From: Undaria pinnatifida
Taxonomy: Eukaryota; Sar; Phaeophyceae; Laminariales; Alariaceae
Assembly: GCA_012845835.1 (NCBI GenBank)
Contig: JABAKD010000028.1
Coordinates: 4,067,242 to 4,131,241 of the forward strand
Direction of reading: 5' to 3'
Length of the DNA: 64,000 bases
Shown here: positions 11,701 through 26,700 of the stretch, piece by piece
How positions within the stretch are numbered: position 1 is the stretch's first letter
Layout of the letters: each line of letters starts with the position of its first letter
Position numbers and translations under genes: made by a program
Notes under the pieces: generated by a model
The model's database searches: none
What the model was told of the DNA's origin: nothing
What the model saw: only the letters and a program-made list of their open reading frames with translations

Positions 11701-14700
11701 CTCGATTGCTTGTGTGTCATGCATGAGCTGCCTGCTTGTGTCATGTTGTCTTTTTTTTTTTTTTTTTTTTTTAGATCCTCCTGGGGATCCGGGTAAAAAA
11801 AGCTTAAGCTCCATACACTTTCGTTTGTGTACCAGTTTTCGTCCATCTGCAGAACGCAGACTTTGTGTCAACCTCTCTGTCATGTTGTCGTTGACATATT
11901 TTGGTGTGTTCAAAACGTTTTGTTTCTGGATTTGATACGTATCTGATACGTAGCGTATCGGTATGACATCGATCGAATACGTAACGGTAAAGTTGGGAGC
12001 AATACGACGAAGTACGACGACGTTGTTGCCGGAGAACTAGACCACTGAGACTGCTCGTCGTACTCGCATCCGATGTATCGAACGCTTGGACGATCTGAGA
12101 TTGCTAAGCGTGTATTGTATGTACAAACATTTTTTTCGCGTTCCTTGTGGATAAGGGTTTGATATTATCATGGTATGATATGCGGAGCCGGTCGCCCCGG
12201 TGGCGTATCAGGTTATCCTCGAGTCTGGCATAGGTCAGCTTCGTGAGTTCATCGAATCACCCCGAGTGCATACTCGTATAAATTCGTGGGGACTTCTTCT
12301 TGTGCACAAATGGACTTGCGGAAAGCGCGAGAGCCTATGCGCGATAAACTTTGGAGGCAAGAACCGGGGGGAAGAAGGGACGACACCTGTGCCCACGGCT
12401 TGTCCAGAAGCTGAAAAGTAGATGCGTGTGTGAGAAAATAATAATTAAAAAAAAATGCAGAATTCAATACCGGTACGTGACAGACTTAACCAGCCGCAAT
12501 TCCACCCCTTATCCTTTGGGCCGCTACCCATTATATTGATTAATGATGGCCTGGTACAGATGACCTGGCACAGCTGTATCATATCATAGGTACAATTGCC
12601 GGCGGCAACGATATTATCGATATTATCGGATATTTCTTGTACGTGTGTATGATAGGTGTGCGTGTTGTGTTCACGTTTTAAAGTCGTTTTTCTCCCCACT
12701 GCCCATCATCAATACTGGAACATCCTGACTCATCGTAGAAACAGCAGTGTGCCGGTTATACATGTAGACCATGCGGCAGTGCTCCTGGTCCTACGGTAGG
12801 GTCATTCAAAACCCTATGTGGTTGCTGGCTCCTATGTTGGTTGGATGGCGTCGTCTGCTGTGCTGCTAGTGTCCGGCTGGCGGCTGTGCTTGTTTTTCAT
12901 TTTTGTCGTGCCGTCCTGTTCTTTCTGTCCTTTATTTTGCCAGTCGCTTTTTCTTTCTTGTCTTTCGTCTTCTTTTCTTTTCTTTTTCCTTTTCACTGCA
13001 AGTATTCTGGTGTGCAGGCCCGCATATTTTTTCATTTTTTTTCATTTGCCCGCGTGCTCGTTGCGGTTGGCCTTGCATTTCATCATGGCCAAATCACCTT
13101 GCTGCTGTATTTGCAATTTGTACTCTGTCTCGTAGTATGTGAACACATAGCTTGTCTCTCCGTGAGGCATCAGCACGGACACATGATCAGGCATATGAAA
13201 CAGAGTAAACAAAACCAAGTAATCGCAGAAGAACGAAACTAAGATGTCAGCGTACCCGAGGCGTACCGGGTACGAACAACACACTGCTGTGTCACATTGT
13301 CACATTGTCACGTCATAGGGATTGGCGGCGCCCCCGACGGAGTGACATGTCGTCCAGTCCCCGCTATTGTCGAGGTCGTGAGTTGATGTCTCACCGACTG
13401 GATACTCGTGCTCGTATATGGCGGGTCGCCCGGGTGGCGTATCAGGTTATCCCCGAGCCAGGTATAGGTCAGTTTCGGGAGTTCGAGCCCCGCTGAGTGC
13501 ATACTCGTATAAATTCGTGGGGAGTTTTTCTTGTGCACAGATTGACTTGCGGAAAGCGCGAGAGCGTGAGTTAGCAACACTTGATGAAAAAACTACGAGC
13601 AGTGGGATTGCTGAACCCTATGCGCGATAAAAATTGAAGGCAAGGACCGGGGGGAAGAAGGGACAACACCTGTGACCACGGTTTGTCCAGAAGCTGGAAA
13701 ATAGGTGTGTGCGAACATATACGGGCTTTTTCCTACGTGAATGTTCACGAACGGAAAGCACGAGAGCGTGAGTTAGCAAAATTCGATGAAAATCGACGAG
13801 CATAAAAAGCTGAAAAGGGGGAAAATGCTGAATCCTATGATATGCGCGATAAGAATGAAGGCATGTGCCGGGGGGGGAGGGGGGGAGACACCTGTGACGA
13901 CGACTTGTTGTCCAGAAGGTATGGCTGAGGGTAAAATGCCTCCTAAGAGCTGAGCTGGAGAGTAAAAGCGATGATTACTAAAATATACATACATATATTT
14001 TTGTTTATTCTCTGGCGGATGGGGAAAGATAAAGCTTGAGTTCACCACACTTCTACGTATGGTGTGTCTATTTATCTCAATTGTGCGGTATTCGCAATCC
14101 AGCGCTAGCTGCCTTATCCTTCAGTTCCCGTCGTGACGACTACGCGAGCTGTCCCTACCGGCAATCACCATTGCTACCCCAGCAGCGCAAGCTGCCGTCG
14201 TTGTACACGGATGCTTGAGTATGTCGACCCGACTTGATCTCTGGGGATCAGGTGCAGTGGAGATAGCCACCCGGAAAGTCATCCCTCCGGATAGTTTGGG
14301 ACTTGCCCAAGGTCACCCAGAGTCCATCCCGATTATTCATCCTATTTGTGGTCACAGACTGCGAAACAGAGAAACCGAACGCATTTTTGTTGCAAATGAC
14401 GGGGTGAGAGCAATTTACAACGTCAGCGTACCCGGTACGAATAACACAGCCAAAAACAACTCAAGAAAAAAAAGTACAGCACAGCAGCAGTCAGTGTGGT
14501 ATTAGAGTAAAATAAAACAAAACGTAAGCATAGAGACGGAAGGACTCCTGGAATAAGACGTAAACAGATACAAACAGACAAAAAAAATGTAGAAAGACGC
14601 AATGGGACAAGACGAAACAGATGAGGCCTCTCTGGTGGATGTCCTTTCTTCCATGTGCCGCCTAGGCTTTGGACGACTGTGTGTGGTGCGTGATCATCAT

Positions 14701-17700
14701 ATCAACGGGAAGGAAGAAAAAGAAAGGTAGACAGAGAAACGATATAATACATGAATACCTGGCATATCTCGTTTTTTTTTGTGAGCTTGAGATATTTTGC
14801 ATGAAGGCATACCATAATACATCTATGCCGTAGTGCGGGGGGGTAGAAGTGCCTGCTGTGACCCCAGGAGCCGAGTTAACATCGGGGGGAGCTCGGGAAT
14901 TGGCGCGAAGACAATGAACAATAGCATAGATGAAACAGAAAATACAATCTCCACCCAGTGTTTCCGAATATCTTCTTCTCTAGATCTATATCTCCATATG
15001 ATACGCAGCTCTGAAGTTTGCTTCTTCGAAGGTTCGCTCAACAAGTATACGCTACCAGCACGTATATGACATGATACCTATAGAGCCAGGAGCGTACAGC
15101 GGTACCTGGTATTCGTTGGTTTCTGGTTCCTCGTGCGCCTGCTGCGTGATGCAAGCTGCACGAGAACGGCACGGTCTTCGTGATATTTGGATACTTTATG
15201 GTTGTTGGGTCAAAAAGCTCATCATCTCGGATGGATCACGATCTAGATCATCTAGATCATGTAGATTACATAGATCATATAGATCATACATGTCATATAG
15301 ATCATATAGATCACGTACATACAGTAGATCCTGTGTCTGCCGTCATGAAATGTGTAGGATCTGTATATTATAAAAATTAAAATACACTCCAGCTGTGAGA
15401 TCGAAGATTTCGTCGAAACTCATTTTTGCAAGCTGTGTGTGATACTCCGATCGCGCATCTGTATATATACCAGGTAGAGTACGGATCCAACACAGGAAAC
15501 ATGTGCTAGATAGATCATACAGATCGTACGGCTTCCACCGGGTACAATGAGCTAGACCATACGCACCTTCCCTGAAAAAATATCTAGATCATCCGGTGGG
15601 GACAGATCATCTGTCCGTAAGGTGTAAAACTCCGGAAAACGCAATGCAGCCGTACCATATAGAATAAATATTACTTCGTATACAATCGTCTCTATACAAT
15701 GCATACATACCGATTAAACTTTTATCAACCGCATCAACATCCGATGGACGCTCGCCCGCGCATATATAAAATGTCCGCTTTCTGACACGGGCGCTGGCGC
15801 TCGTAACTACTCGTGACCTGCATGTTTTTTGCTCCGGGTAAGGGCTTCGCTTCCCCTTGAAGGGAGTGATAATGGACAATGGACACATGAACATGAACGC
15901 GCTGCTTGCGGGTGGTCGGTGATCGGTGATCGTTCCTAGGATTAGGGCTAGGGTTTGTGACAAGACACATGCTATGTACACGGTACACTGTGAAGGTACC
16001 GGTAAATTACCCTTTTGGTGCGGTAAGATGCGCCATTGTTTCATGTTCTGAGGCTTTTGTCTTGAGTTCACTTGTTTCTAGAGTAAGGTGGAATCGCAAC
16101 CCGATGACCCAACCCATGGTAACGAACGATATTCGTAACTGGAAACAGAAAAACTGACGAAATTCCGACGATTTGGGGTTAAGGAACCCCCTCATTCACG
16201 AAATTTTTTTTAGCCGAAATTTTTCACCTCTATCCTAGGCCGCCCCAACAGCAAGCACATGATGCATACCAACAGCGGACGATCGTCCTGAGGTTTCGGG
16301 GTGGGGCTAGTGACAGACTTTCTTGTGAATCTGGCGACATTGTTCTCGGGTGGTCGTCCTTAGGGGTGGGGTAGGGGCTGTAGGGGTGGTGGCAAGGCAC
16401 AATAATATGAACGCATTGATCGCGGGAGATGTTCCTTAGGGTTTGGGGTTTGTGGCAGACGCATGCACGTGGACACGTTACTCGCGGGTGATCGTTCGGG
16501 TGTTCCGCGGTTGGGGATGGGATTCGTGACGTACACATGTATATTGACAGTATTGGCGGGTAATCATCCTTAAGAGTTGCGACAGGCAGGGTTTAGGGTT
16601 AGAAGTGAGGAATGGTTAGTGACAAAGACATGGACATGGACACAGCAGTATTCGCGGGTGGTGGCCCTTAGGGATTAGAGTTGGGCTTCGCGACGCACAC
16701 ATGAACATGGACGCGTTAATAGCGGGTGGTCCGTGACGCACACATGAACATGGACGTGCTACATACAGTAGTCGCGGGTGATCGCCCCTGGGTTTGGGAT
16801 TGGTGACAGACGCATGAAAATAAGCACACTACGCGCGGGCGATCGTCCTTACGGCTAGGGTTTAATGACGCGCGCATGAACATGGAACATGAACGCAGCA
16901 GTGTTCGCGGGTGATTGTCCGTAGGGCTTGGGTTTGTGAGCCGACGCGTTAATGTGAAACACGTGAGGCGCGGGTGATCGTGCTTAGGGCTAGGGTTAGT
17001 GACCACATGAGACGCGTGCTACGATGTAGAGGCAGCACTTTTTGGCGAATTTTGTGTTTTGAATGACAGGGCTTCTTAACTCTCCTTATCCCATGTTAAC
17101 CCGTCTTGACCCAATTTCGTCGGAATGCCTTTCCTCTTTATTTGCGATTTTTTTTTTTAATACTTTTTTTTTATTCCTGTTAATAGGCCACCGGTCTGGT
17201 CATCTTCGGGCTACACTTTTCAGTCTACTTAAACCAACACGTTTTTGCCTCAGAGGGTATTATACTGGTATTATACTGGTATTATCCCGGTATCATATTG
17301 GTATTATACCGGTATTATACTGGTATTAGACAAGCTGGGCCGGCCAAGAAACCCATAATCCGTCAGTCGGGCATATCTTTTGAACGATAGTGACCCACTG
17401 CAAACTGAGCATATCCTCGTAATCAGCTAGATGCGGTGGTCATTTTAAGCCCTCCAGCTTGAGAATCTGCGAAGTTGGCGCCGAAAAAAGTGTTTGCCAC
17501 TCACGTTTCCTAGTTTGAGCATTTTTTTTCATGATCTGTTTGTGTTGCTTTTTCTAAAATTGCTCGAAATACAAAGTAGATGGAATTGGCTTAATTTTTC
17601 TGGGCATGTACATCTTGGGACGAGGAGTAGGGACATATGCTTTTCATTTCATGGGTCACTTTCGTTCGAAAGTTATGGATGAATCCCTGAAGTATATGTA

Positions 17701-20700
17701 AATTTGTATGCAGAGGCACTTCGGTGGAAACTTGGCCACGCACCTCTCAATTTTTGAAGTTAGACCTACTATTATGGAAAAATTTTTAGCGATTATTTCT
17801 GGCGATTATTTTTGTAGTTTTGAGGCTCCAGAAATAACTGCATCAGAAATAAGCGGCGTCCATTATGGCTTCTGATTTTTGGAAAGTGGTTTTATTTTGA
17901 ATTGGTAGGTCTTGTTTTGCCGTTTGCCTTTATTTTTGAAATCTGGCACGTACACTGTCGCCGGCGACGTTAGGTCATTACCGCCTCTGCTGCGGTCTCT
18001 TCTGCTGCGCTGCTGCTGTGGTGCTGGTGTGGTGTGCCTGTGGTGGTTTCGATGGTGGTGCTGCTGCTGCTGTCGCGTTTGTGTGAGGATGAAGCTCTGT
18101 CTCGCACACAACAAGCGCAGTATGCTGTCGTAGGTGTGTTTGTGATTCTTTGTTATGGGTGATGCGTGACGTGTACAGCAGACAAGTATCATACCAGGTA
18201 CAGTATCGGCAGTGGTGACATGTGATACTTGGTACGAGGTAGTATCCAAAAGTCAAATAATCCCAGTTTTGAGAGGTTGGAAGAGCTGTTATTTCTGGGC
18301 TCAGAAATCACCAGATCCGCTGATTTCTGGCCTCGATTATTTCTGAACCCAGAAATAACGATGATTTCTGGTCCCATAGTGGAAGGTTTTTATTTTTGGC
18401 GTCGGAGATCCCGGTTAAAGAGAGAAATAATCGATAAAAATATTCGCCATAATAGTAGGTCTTAGGACTTGAAATTTTGACACGTGATTTGGACCGAGCC
18501 CACCAAAACAGTACTTGGCGAGCTCAAAAAAAAAAAAAAAAACTGCCGACATACGGCCAGCTAAACGTTTTCCATAATCATGAAATGGACGAAAAGTCAA
18601 CGGATTTTCATTTTTTGTCTTGAGCTCGCCAAGTAGTGTCTCGGCGAGCCTGTTCTGAATCGCGTGTCAAAATTTCAGGTCCGAACTCGAAAAACTGAGC
18701 GGAGCACAGCGATATTTGTCTATTTTGAGCGTCTTGGCCGGCCCAGCTTGTAGTATAGGGTATTGTTGTTGTTCTCACATTGACTCGCCTAATCAGGTCC
18801 GTGGTCACAGGACAGGCTCCAGTCACTCTGGAGCTGAGGAATACCCCCAGGGAAGAACCCAAACAATAGAGCCCTCAAATGAGGAGGGGTATTACAAAAA
18901 GAAATGGTTGGTGCACCTTCACCGTAGCATGCATGTGTCATCAACGGTTACGGCTACGGTTACGGTTACCGTTACGGTAACGGTTACCGTTACGGTTACC
19001 GTTACGGTTACGGTTATGGTTACGGTTATGGTTACGGTTATGGTTACGGTTACGGCTACGGTTACGATTACGATAATGGTTACGGTTACGGTTACGGTTA
19101 TGGTTACGGTTACGGTTACAGCTACGGTTACGGTTACGGTTACGGTTACGGTTACGGTTACGGTTTGCGACGCACACATGGACATGACCACATTAATATC
19201 AACATCTTTTATTCGCGGGTGGTTTGGGTTGGTGACGGACGCATTAGTTCGCGCACATTAATCGCGGGGGGTCGTGCTTAGGGCTGGGGTTAGGCTTACT
19301 TGGCGGTTTCGTATGTATATAGTATCATCCAGATTTTATCTGCTGCTGTATTAATGATGATACAACTGCTGTAGATAATATATGCCCTACTTCTGTGTTA
19401 ATAATGTGTCAAGACTGCTTCTACGATACTTCCCCCCCCAAACCGGTGATTATCTTTAACCAACGTTTCATGGCTGCTCGGCTCGAGGAAGGATGCTCTG
19501 AAAAAACTATCTTCATTTATTTTCTTGTTTGCAAAGGAAGGATTATCGAACGATGACGTCGGCATGGCAAGGGTCGCCGTGTTTCAGGAGATACGGCCGG
19601 GAGTTGGTTTTGAAACCGGCGATTACGTTAAAGAAAAGTTGGGGGGGCTACCATAGAACGACTCTTAATTGATGAGGAGTTATTGGCAATCTAGCATGAA
19701 CGTTTTCAGATATTTTACTACTGCTGTAGTAATGTTGATACTATTAAATATGTAATATATGCCCTATTGCTGTGTTAATGATGTGATATTTTTTTAGTCT
19801 TTGGGACATGTTTAATGCTGCTGCGTTGATGTTAATGTTACACATGTGTGCTACTGCTGTCGTAGTGTTAATGAAGTGTTACTCAATGATATCATAGGTT
19901 ATAATGTAACGTTCGTTGTTGTTTTTGTTGTTCTTGTTGGATATGCAAACTATTGTTGTGTTACCATTCTGTTGCACTTGGTGATGCATGATTGGAATTC
20001 TATTGCATTTTGTTCCCTTATTCCATTATTACCGTTTGTGAGTAGGGCAGAATCATCATTTAACTTGTTAAATATCTATAGAGTACATACCACACCACCG
20101 TAAAACCGAGATTGGTGATGATGATAATAAACGATAGTGAACGATGCCTTGCTATGTATTCGACTAGATTGTTAATTGTCGTTCAATGCGCATACTATGG
20201 GCATACTGTCCGTCATTAAAACGAAGTACCAGGTATTAATTAGGTTTCGGCTCATGAAAACTTTACTGAAAACAGCCGACCGGTGTGTTATGCAGCTTGC
20301 AAATATGAGTATCGACCCTAAATTTGTCGAACTCACAGCTGACGCTGTTAGAATAATTTTGTACAATAGTGAGAGTCTACTACCGCTTAGTCGCTGGTGG
20401 CTTTAGTGGCAGATGCGTCAACATGAACGCTTTTAATTGCGGGTGGATATGCTTAGGTCCCACTTTTCACCCCGTGACCCGCCCCGACAACCCGGACATT
20501 GATTGTGTATGTCTGCAGGTGGTTCGCGACCGGGCCGAAGCGAGGGCGGAAGGAAAGAGCGCCGCGGGCGGTGCGCGATATGCAGATGGAGCGTTTCCGC
20601 GGGACGGGAGCACCGCGACGGTGTTGCTTCTCGTCGGGAACACGCTGTTCGCTGCTAACTGTGGAGATTCCGCAGGTGGGGTTAGGGCTGGTGGTTGGGG

Positions 20701-23700
20701 TTAAAATGGTCGGGGTTGGGGCTAGGGTTGGAGTTGGGGTTGAGGCTGGTGTTGGTGTTGTCGGGGCTGGAGTTGTTGGGGTTGCGGTTGGAGTTGTTGT
20801 GGTTGGGGTTGTTGCGGTTGGGGTTGTTGCGGTTGGAGTTGTTGCGGTTGGAGCTGTTGGGGTTTTAGTTGTTGGAGCTGTTGGGGCTGGGGTTGTTGGG
20901 GTTGCGGTTGGAGTTGGTGGTTGGGGTTGGAGCTGTTGGGGTTGGTGTTGCGGTTGGGGTTGGAGCTGTTGGGGTTGGAGCTGTTGGGGTTGGTGTTGGG
21001 GTTGGAGCTGTTGGGGCTGGGGTTGTGGGGGTTGAAGCTGTTGGGGTTGGAGTTGAAGCTGAGGACAATAGCCTTTGCTGCGTTTAAAGGTCGGGTTTGG
21101 GGTTAGGGTTGGGCCGAGAACGATAACTACTGCTGCTGCTGCTGTTTGGTCGACGTCGCGACTGGTGAAGCTTGGCGATGTTGGCGTCGCGCGTCGTCTA
21201 GAAAAAACACGTGCCGTGTGGCTGCAACCTACCCCCTCCGACGCACAGCGGCCTCCGACGCGCTGCGGCACTATGAATGTATCCAAGGTTAACCGCTTTC
21301 CTTCGAAGTAGAACTGTACAGGCACCCTCGTTTTTTGGGGACAACCCTATCATACCGCATCCGTTCTTTGGAATTGGCGATTTGTTTGCGTAGTACCAGG
21401 TAGAGCATAAACATTAAAGACACAATAGAATGGCGTCAACCAACAGCTGAGCTCAACTTTTTACTTTTCCGCGGTGAGATCGCAGGTCGTTAGCGTGGGG
21501 CGTGTTCACGTATGATATCGCTTTCGCGATTGACGAGTCGCGGTTATTCACGGTGCCTTTTTAGTCTGCCTGATTTTTGGTCCCAATTAGTTGTTGATGT
21601 CGTGCGAGACTAAAAAGCTCCACGGTTGATTATTCTTTCTTTTGGACAGAACATCCGCTCCTGTTTTGTGGTTTCGCGCAAGTCTCCCGTACACACGTGT
21701 CAGGTTCTCCCGTACGCAGGTGACGTGCGTGTTTTTTTGTTTTGTTTTTTTTTTTGCACGTCCGACCTTTATTACCAGGTAGATGCTAGATTTTGGAACT
21801 GACTGTTGGCTGTCATCCTGGTATTTTAAGGGAAATGAAAAATACACTCCATTCAGCTGTGAGATCGAAAATTTGATCAAAAACTCGTGTATGCAAGCTG
21901 CTTGTGATTCTTCGATCGCGCGTGTTATTGGTTTGTATACCCTCGTCAAGGATACAGGTCTGCGACTGCGTAGCGTGCGGTATCTACCCCAAACCGAGGT
22001 TCAGGAGGTTTACTTTTCCTGCCTGCCTGGAGACTCCTTGTGCTTTTGTTTTTGTGTGGGCTAGATTATTTATGGCAATGACCCAATGTGAGACGAGAAG
22101 CATACTTCGAAGTATTGAGCTATACGAGGTGGTACATACACCATGCAACAGACGTGCAATACGAGAACAAGTGTCGACGGAACGTCCTTTTTTTTCTGGT
22201 GATGGCCCGTTAGTATTGACACGGCGGTTCAAATGTGCGCATAGCAAAAAATACTTGACGATTTCGCCTTGGATTGGGCAATTTGGCTTTTTGCTGACGA
22301 CACAGTAGTGCAAATGGCAAAAGAAACACAGTTTGGCAAGGCTTTGCGTTCGATGTTTTGCTAAAAAAACTGCTAACTGAAAGTGAACATAGCAATTGCC
22401 ATAAACGTGTCAGTAAAAGGCTTGTATTAAGTGGAGGAATACCGGTATTTGTATTATACCCTTGAACCATTTGGCAAGCATATGCGGGAATTTTACGAAA
22501 AAAAAAACGCTTGAACTTGACAAAATGACAAATTATTTGCCATCAAGTGTTTGCATGGAATATGTGTCGTTGATATTTGACAAGTATTAAGAAGAACATT
22601 CGCTGTTCGCTGTTATGACAGACCCCCTCGCTCGCCTCTTTTTTTATTGTCCACCGGCTGTCATCCGTTATATCTACGTTTCTTGTTCGTTACCAGGTGT
22701 GACATTTACGAGGTTTTTATCAAATTATTCCAACAGCGTCAGCCGTGAGCTCGACATATTTAGGGTCGATACTCAACTTTGCAAGCTGCGTAATACATCG
22801 GTCGTCCGTTTTTCAGTAAGTTTTCATGACAACCTAATTATGATATACGGAGTATATAACAGGTATGACATTAAAAATTGTATTATCATATTTATCGTGC
22901 ATGACTAAGTGTTGGATTGGTAACACATGAATTGTCTGTATACCTAGGGAGACCGCGGTGGACGAAGGCAGGAAGGAGATGGCAGACAGGGTAGCAAGGT
23001 ACCAGGCCGACTAGTAGGTACATAGCACTTTTCGTCTTTTTCTGGGGTATTTTTTTCCCCTTTGTTCCCTCCTTGCGTGTCCAGGTTTTTGGCTCGTGTT
23101 CGGATTATCTTATTTTGGTTTTACTTTACTTTATTTTATTTCATTTTATTATGTTTCTTTTCCGAGCTTTGGCTCTCCTTTCCGGTTGGGTTGTTTCTTC
23201 GATTTCCCCTTCATTTTGTTTGTTTCATTTTTTTTTTTTTTTTTTATCGTTGTTTTTATTTGTTTTCTTATTTTGTTTTTGTTTTTTGTTTTTGTTTTTG
23301 TTTTTGTTTATTTCGTATTTCTCTCTTCCAATGTATTTCTGTTGCTGACGTATGTATGTTGTGCCTGTCGTACCCAGTACTAGGGCATGACATTGCGTTG
23401 TCGAATGCATTACGATGCATTATCTCTGTGTCGTGGCTTGTGACCACAGAGCTGATCTTTCTAGGGTGAAGAATCAGTACGGACACTGGGTGTGCTGGAT
23501 GTCGACGAGTAGAAGAACGGTTTAATGTGAAGAACACACACACACACATACCTACAAGTACTGCTGTAGTAGCAAGAACAACCATGACAACGAAGAACAT
23601 TACACCACATTAACTATGGATAGTACACATAAATATATTTAAAAAATGAAAGAATCATAGTACACTTCAGCTGTGAGATCAACCAAAAGGATTTTTGATC

Positions 23701-26700
23701 AAAACTCAGCTTTGCAAGCTGCGTGTGATACTTCGATCGCGCGTGTTATGGGGTGTGTATACCCTCGTGAAGGATACAGGTCGGTGACTCCCCTGCTAAT
23801 GCCAGGGTCAAGAGGACTAACACGTTCAACCTTGTTCTGCGCACGGAAACTGCATAACCCGCATTGAGGGGGACAAAACCAGACATCTGTGGATTTCAGT
23901 ATGCATGAAACAATAGTGTTATAGTGTAAGTTAGCTTTTGAAGTGGGCTACTTGGGTCTACCGGGTTTGTACGCAAGTTCCATCGACGCAGCAGTGTTAA
24001 ACATATCCAAAAAGTTATGAACACATCAGTAACTATCTGACAACTTTGATGCACGAATAACCTCATTAATTGATACATTACTAAAATAGCTGCTGCAGTA
24101 GGGTACCAGCCTGCTCTAACTGGCCAAGTTTGAGCAAGAACCAACACATCTATTTCCTACTATACGTTCTTTTACACTGTTAATAACTGTTAAACCGCAT
24201 ACACGGGGGGTGTTTTGTGCGTCCTTGCAAGTTGCCTGGTGTGCCGGCTTGCTTAGTGTCCTCTTACGTATTCATTGCGCATGGCATTTCATGGCCAGGT
24301 CTCCCTACTGTGTATAAATGTGTATATCCGCCTCTTAGTTTTGTGACGCACAGAGCCTGTCTCCGTAGGAGGACGCATCGGTACGGACACTGGTTGTACT
24401 GGATGTATATTATTTTGTATATGGGTGTGGGTGGAAGTAGCAGCTTAATTCGAGGAACACACGTCGTTATCCGTTACTCGTTACCCCATGCAGGCATTCT
24501 CGTCAGAAAAAACGGCATCGTGCAAGCCCTTACAACGAACCACGACACCCTGAACGAAAACGAGTTTGAGCGGGTGCGACGATGTGGGGGCTTCTACCGC
24601 GAGCAGGTGAGGAGACGCAACAAGTCGGGTCATCTCGGGGGGATTTTTTGTATACATGGTAGTGCATACTACTAGTTCATATACTTGAGCTGTGAGGTCG
24701 AGGATTTCGTCAACCCAAAAAAAAAAACTCACAGTTTTGCAAGCTGTGTATGATAACTTCGATCGCGCGTGTTGAGGGGTGTATGAAAAGGATATAGATC
24801 GGTGAGTCCCTGAAGGTGTTTGTGATTGGTCGACGTTGAAATTCGTACCCCAACTTGCCTGACGGCAGACATCACACCTCGAGACTGCGCGCGCGAGAAC
24901 AGGCCCACCAACAAAAGCTGGAGAATGCGACCCGCGGAGACAGCGGGCCAGAAATCGAGTTTTTGGCCCCGAGATCAGGGTTCAGCGGATCTCGGTCCGA
25001 GCCCGAGACAAAAGGACGAACATTACAGATTTCCGGGGGTCGCTCTAGGCTAGCACACGAAATGCCAAAATTCCAGATTTGCGGGTCGCCCTAGGCCGGC
25101 ACGGGGCTTTTTATTTATGTCCGCATCGTTCTAACGATGCAATACTGTAACACGTGTAACACGCAAGATAACACACCCCGGGGTTAACTTTCGGCGGCGT
25201 TTTTGTGTCACGCCAATGCAATACTGTGTAACACGTGTAACACGCAAGATAACACACCCCGGGGTTAACTTTCGGCGGCGTTTTTGTGTCACGCCAGGGG
25301 AGTGCACACAACGTAAATAACCGTTTTTGTATCATGCTAGGGATCCCTCAGTGAGGCGGGGGGGGTGTTCCAGAGCAATATGGCAGCCTTAGTGGAGGGG
25401 GCCGCGTTGTTCGGTCCAGTTTATAAGTGCTGTTCCTGAGTCGCGCCAAGCGATTTTGACCGCCTTGTATCGGGATACCGCATTACTCAGACCGCGTTAT
25501 TGGGGGATACCGCCTTGTTCACACCGCCTTTTATCGGGATACCGCATTAGTCGGACCGCGTTATTGGGGGCTACCGCCTTGTTCAGACCGCCTTGTATCG
25601 GGATACCGCATTACTCAGACCGCCTTATTGGGGGATACTGCCTTGTTCAGACCGCCTTATATCGGGATACCGCCTTACTCAGACCGCCTTATTGGGAGAC
25701 CCGTGCTGTATAGACTGAACGCCTTTGCTTTACCCTGTTGGCACTGGTACTATTGTAGCTACGTTGTACTAGGGGCAGGAGTCGCAGACCTTATCCTTGA
25801 TGAGGACTGGACTTGATAAAGACATGCTCACCCCGCAACAAATACGCGCGATGGGAGTACGAGGGGATGTTTTAACTTGTTTGTCACGCGGTAGAACTGT
25901 ACAACAGTCGTCGTGCCGCGTTAGTGCGGTATCCTTTAGCCCTGTAGCGCGATGCCCCAGTTTAGTGCGGTGTAAATCGCTTGTCACGAGCTCGTCCTAT
26001 AATAGAAAGTGCTCCAATGTCCCCTGGTGGTGCGGGGGGGCACTTTAGTGCAGGTACCGTCCTGTACAGTGCGGTGCCCTAGATTAGTGCGGTGATAATC
26101 GCTTTGTCGCGACCTGAGTGTCATATGGAGTACTTGAAGTACTTTTACGGCGCTATATCGAGATAGTGCGGGGTCCCGCTGTAGTGCGTTGTCGAAAAAA
26201 TGAGCTTTGAAAAGCGTCCGAGGGGTGTGTTATATTGTATGTTATGCGGTAGAAGTACGTGGACAGCAGAAGGGAGTAGAGACAGTACAGACCCACCAAT
26301 GTTGTCCCTCGTGTGATGTGCTTCAAGTTGGGCGCCGATGACCTACGTACAGCAGTAGTACCGGTACATACTTATAGAGTAAAAGACAACAGTATAAAGC
26401 CACCGATGTTGTTCCTCGTGAGGACCGATGGGCTGCGTGCTGAATTCGTGGGAAAAGACACGTCAGAGAGACACCGATGTTGTTCCTCGTGAGATGGTTG
26501 TGCCGGATTTGTATGAACATGATAAATAGCTAATGATAAGGGTGGTGTTCTGCGTAGACCGCGATGCACCCGTGAACCCTTTGGTGTTCCTCCAGGTGTC
26601 TGCCGCTTGGCGAGCGGTCGGATTGGGTCCCGCCGGATAGATAATGTCAGCAGCAGCAGCAGCAGGGTTATGATTCATGGTAGCCGTTGGTACGCGGGGA

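Noticed and set aside
18716-19261. 181-codon Val/Thr-repeat protein
   Set aside because: Produced by the TACGGT hexamer array, which is open in several frames on both strands.
20453-21325. 290-codon Gln/Pro/Thr-rich minus-strand protein
   Set aside because: It is the reverse of the G-rich intronic array and overlaps PP2C exon 4 antisense. Composition follows the repeat.
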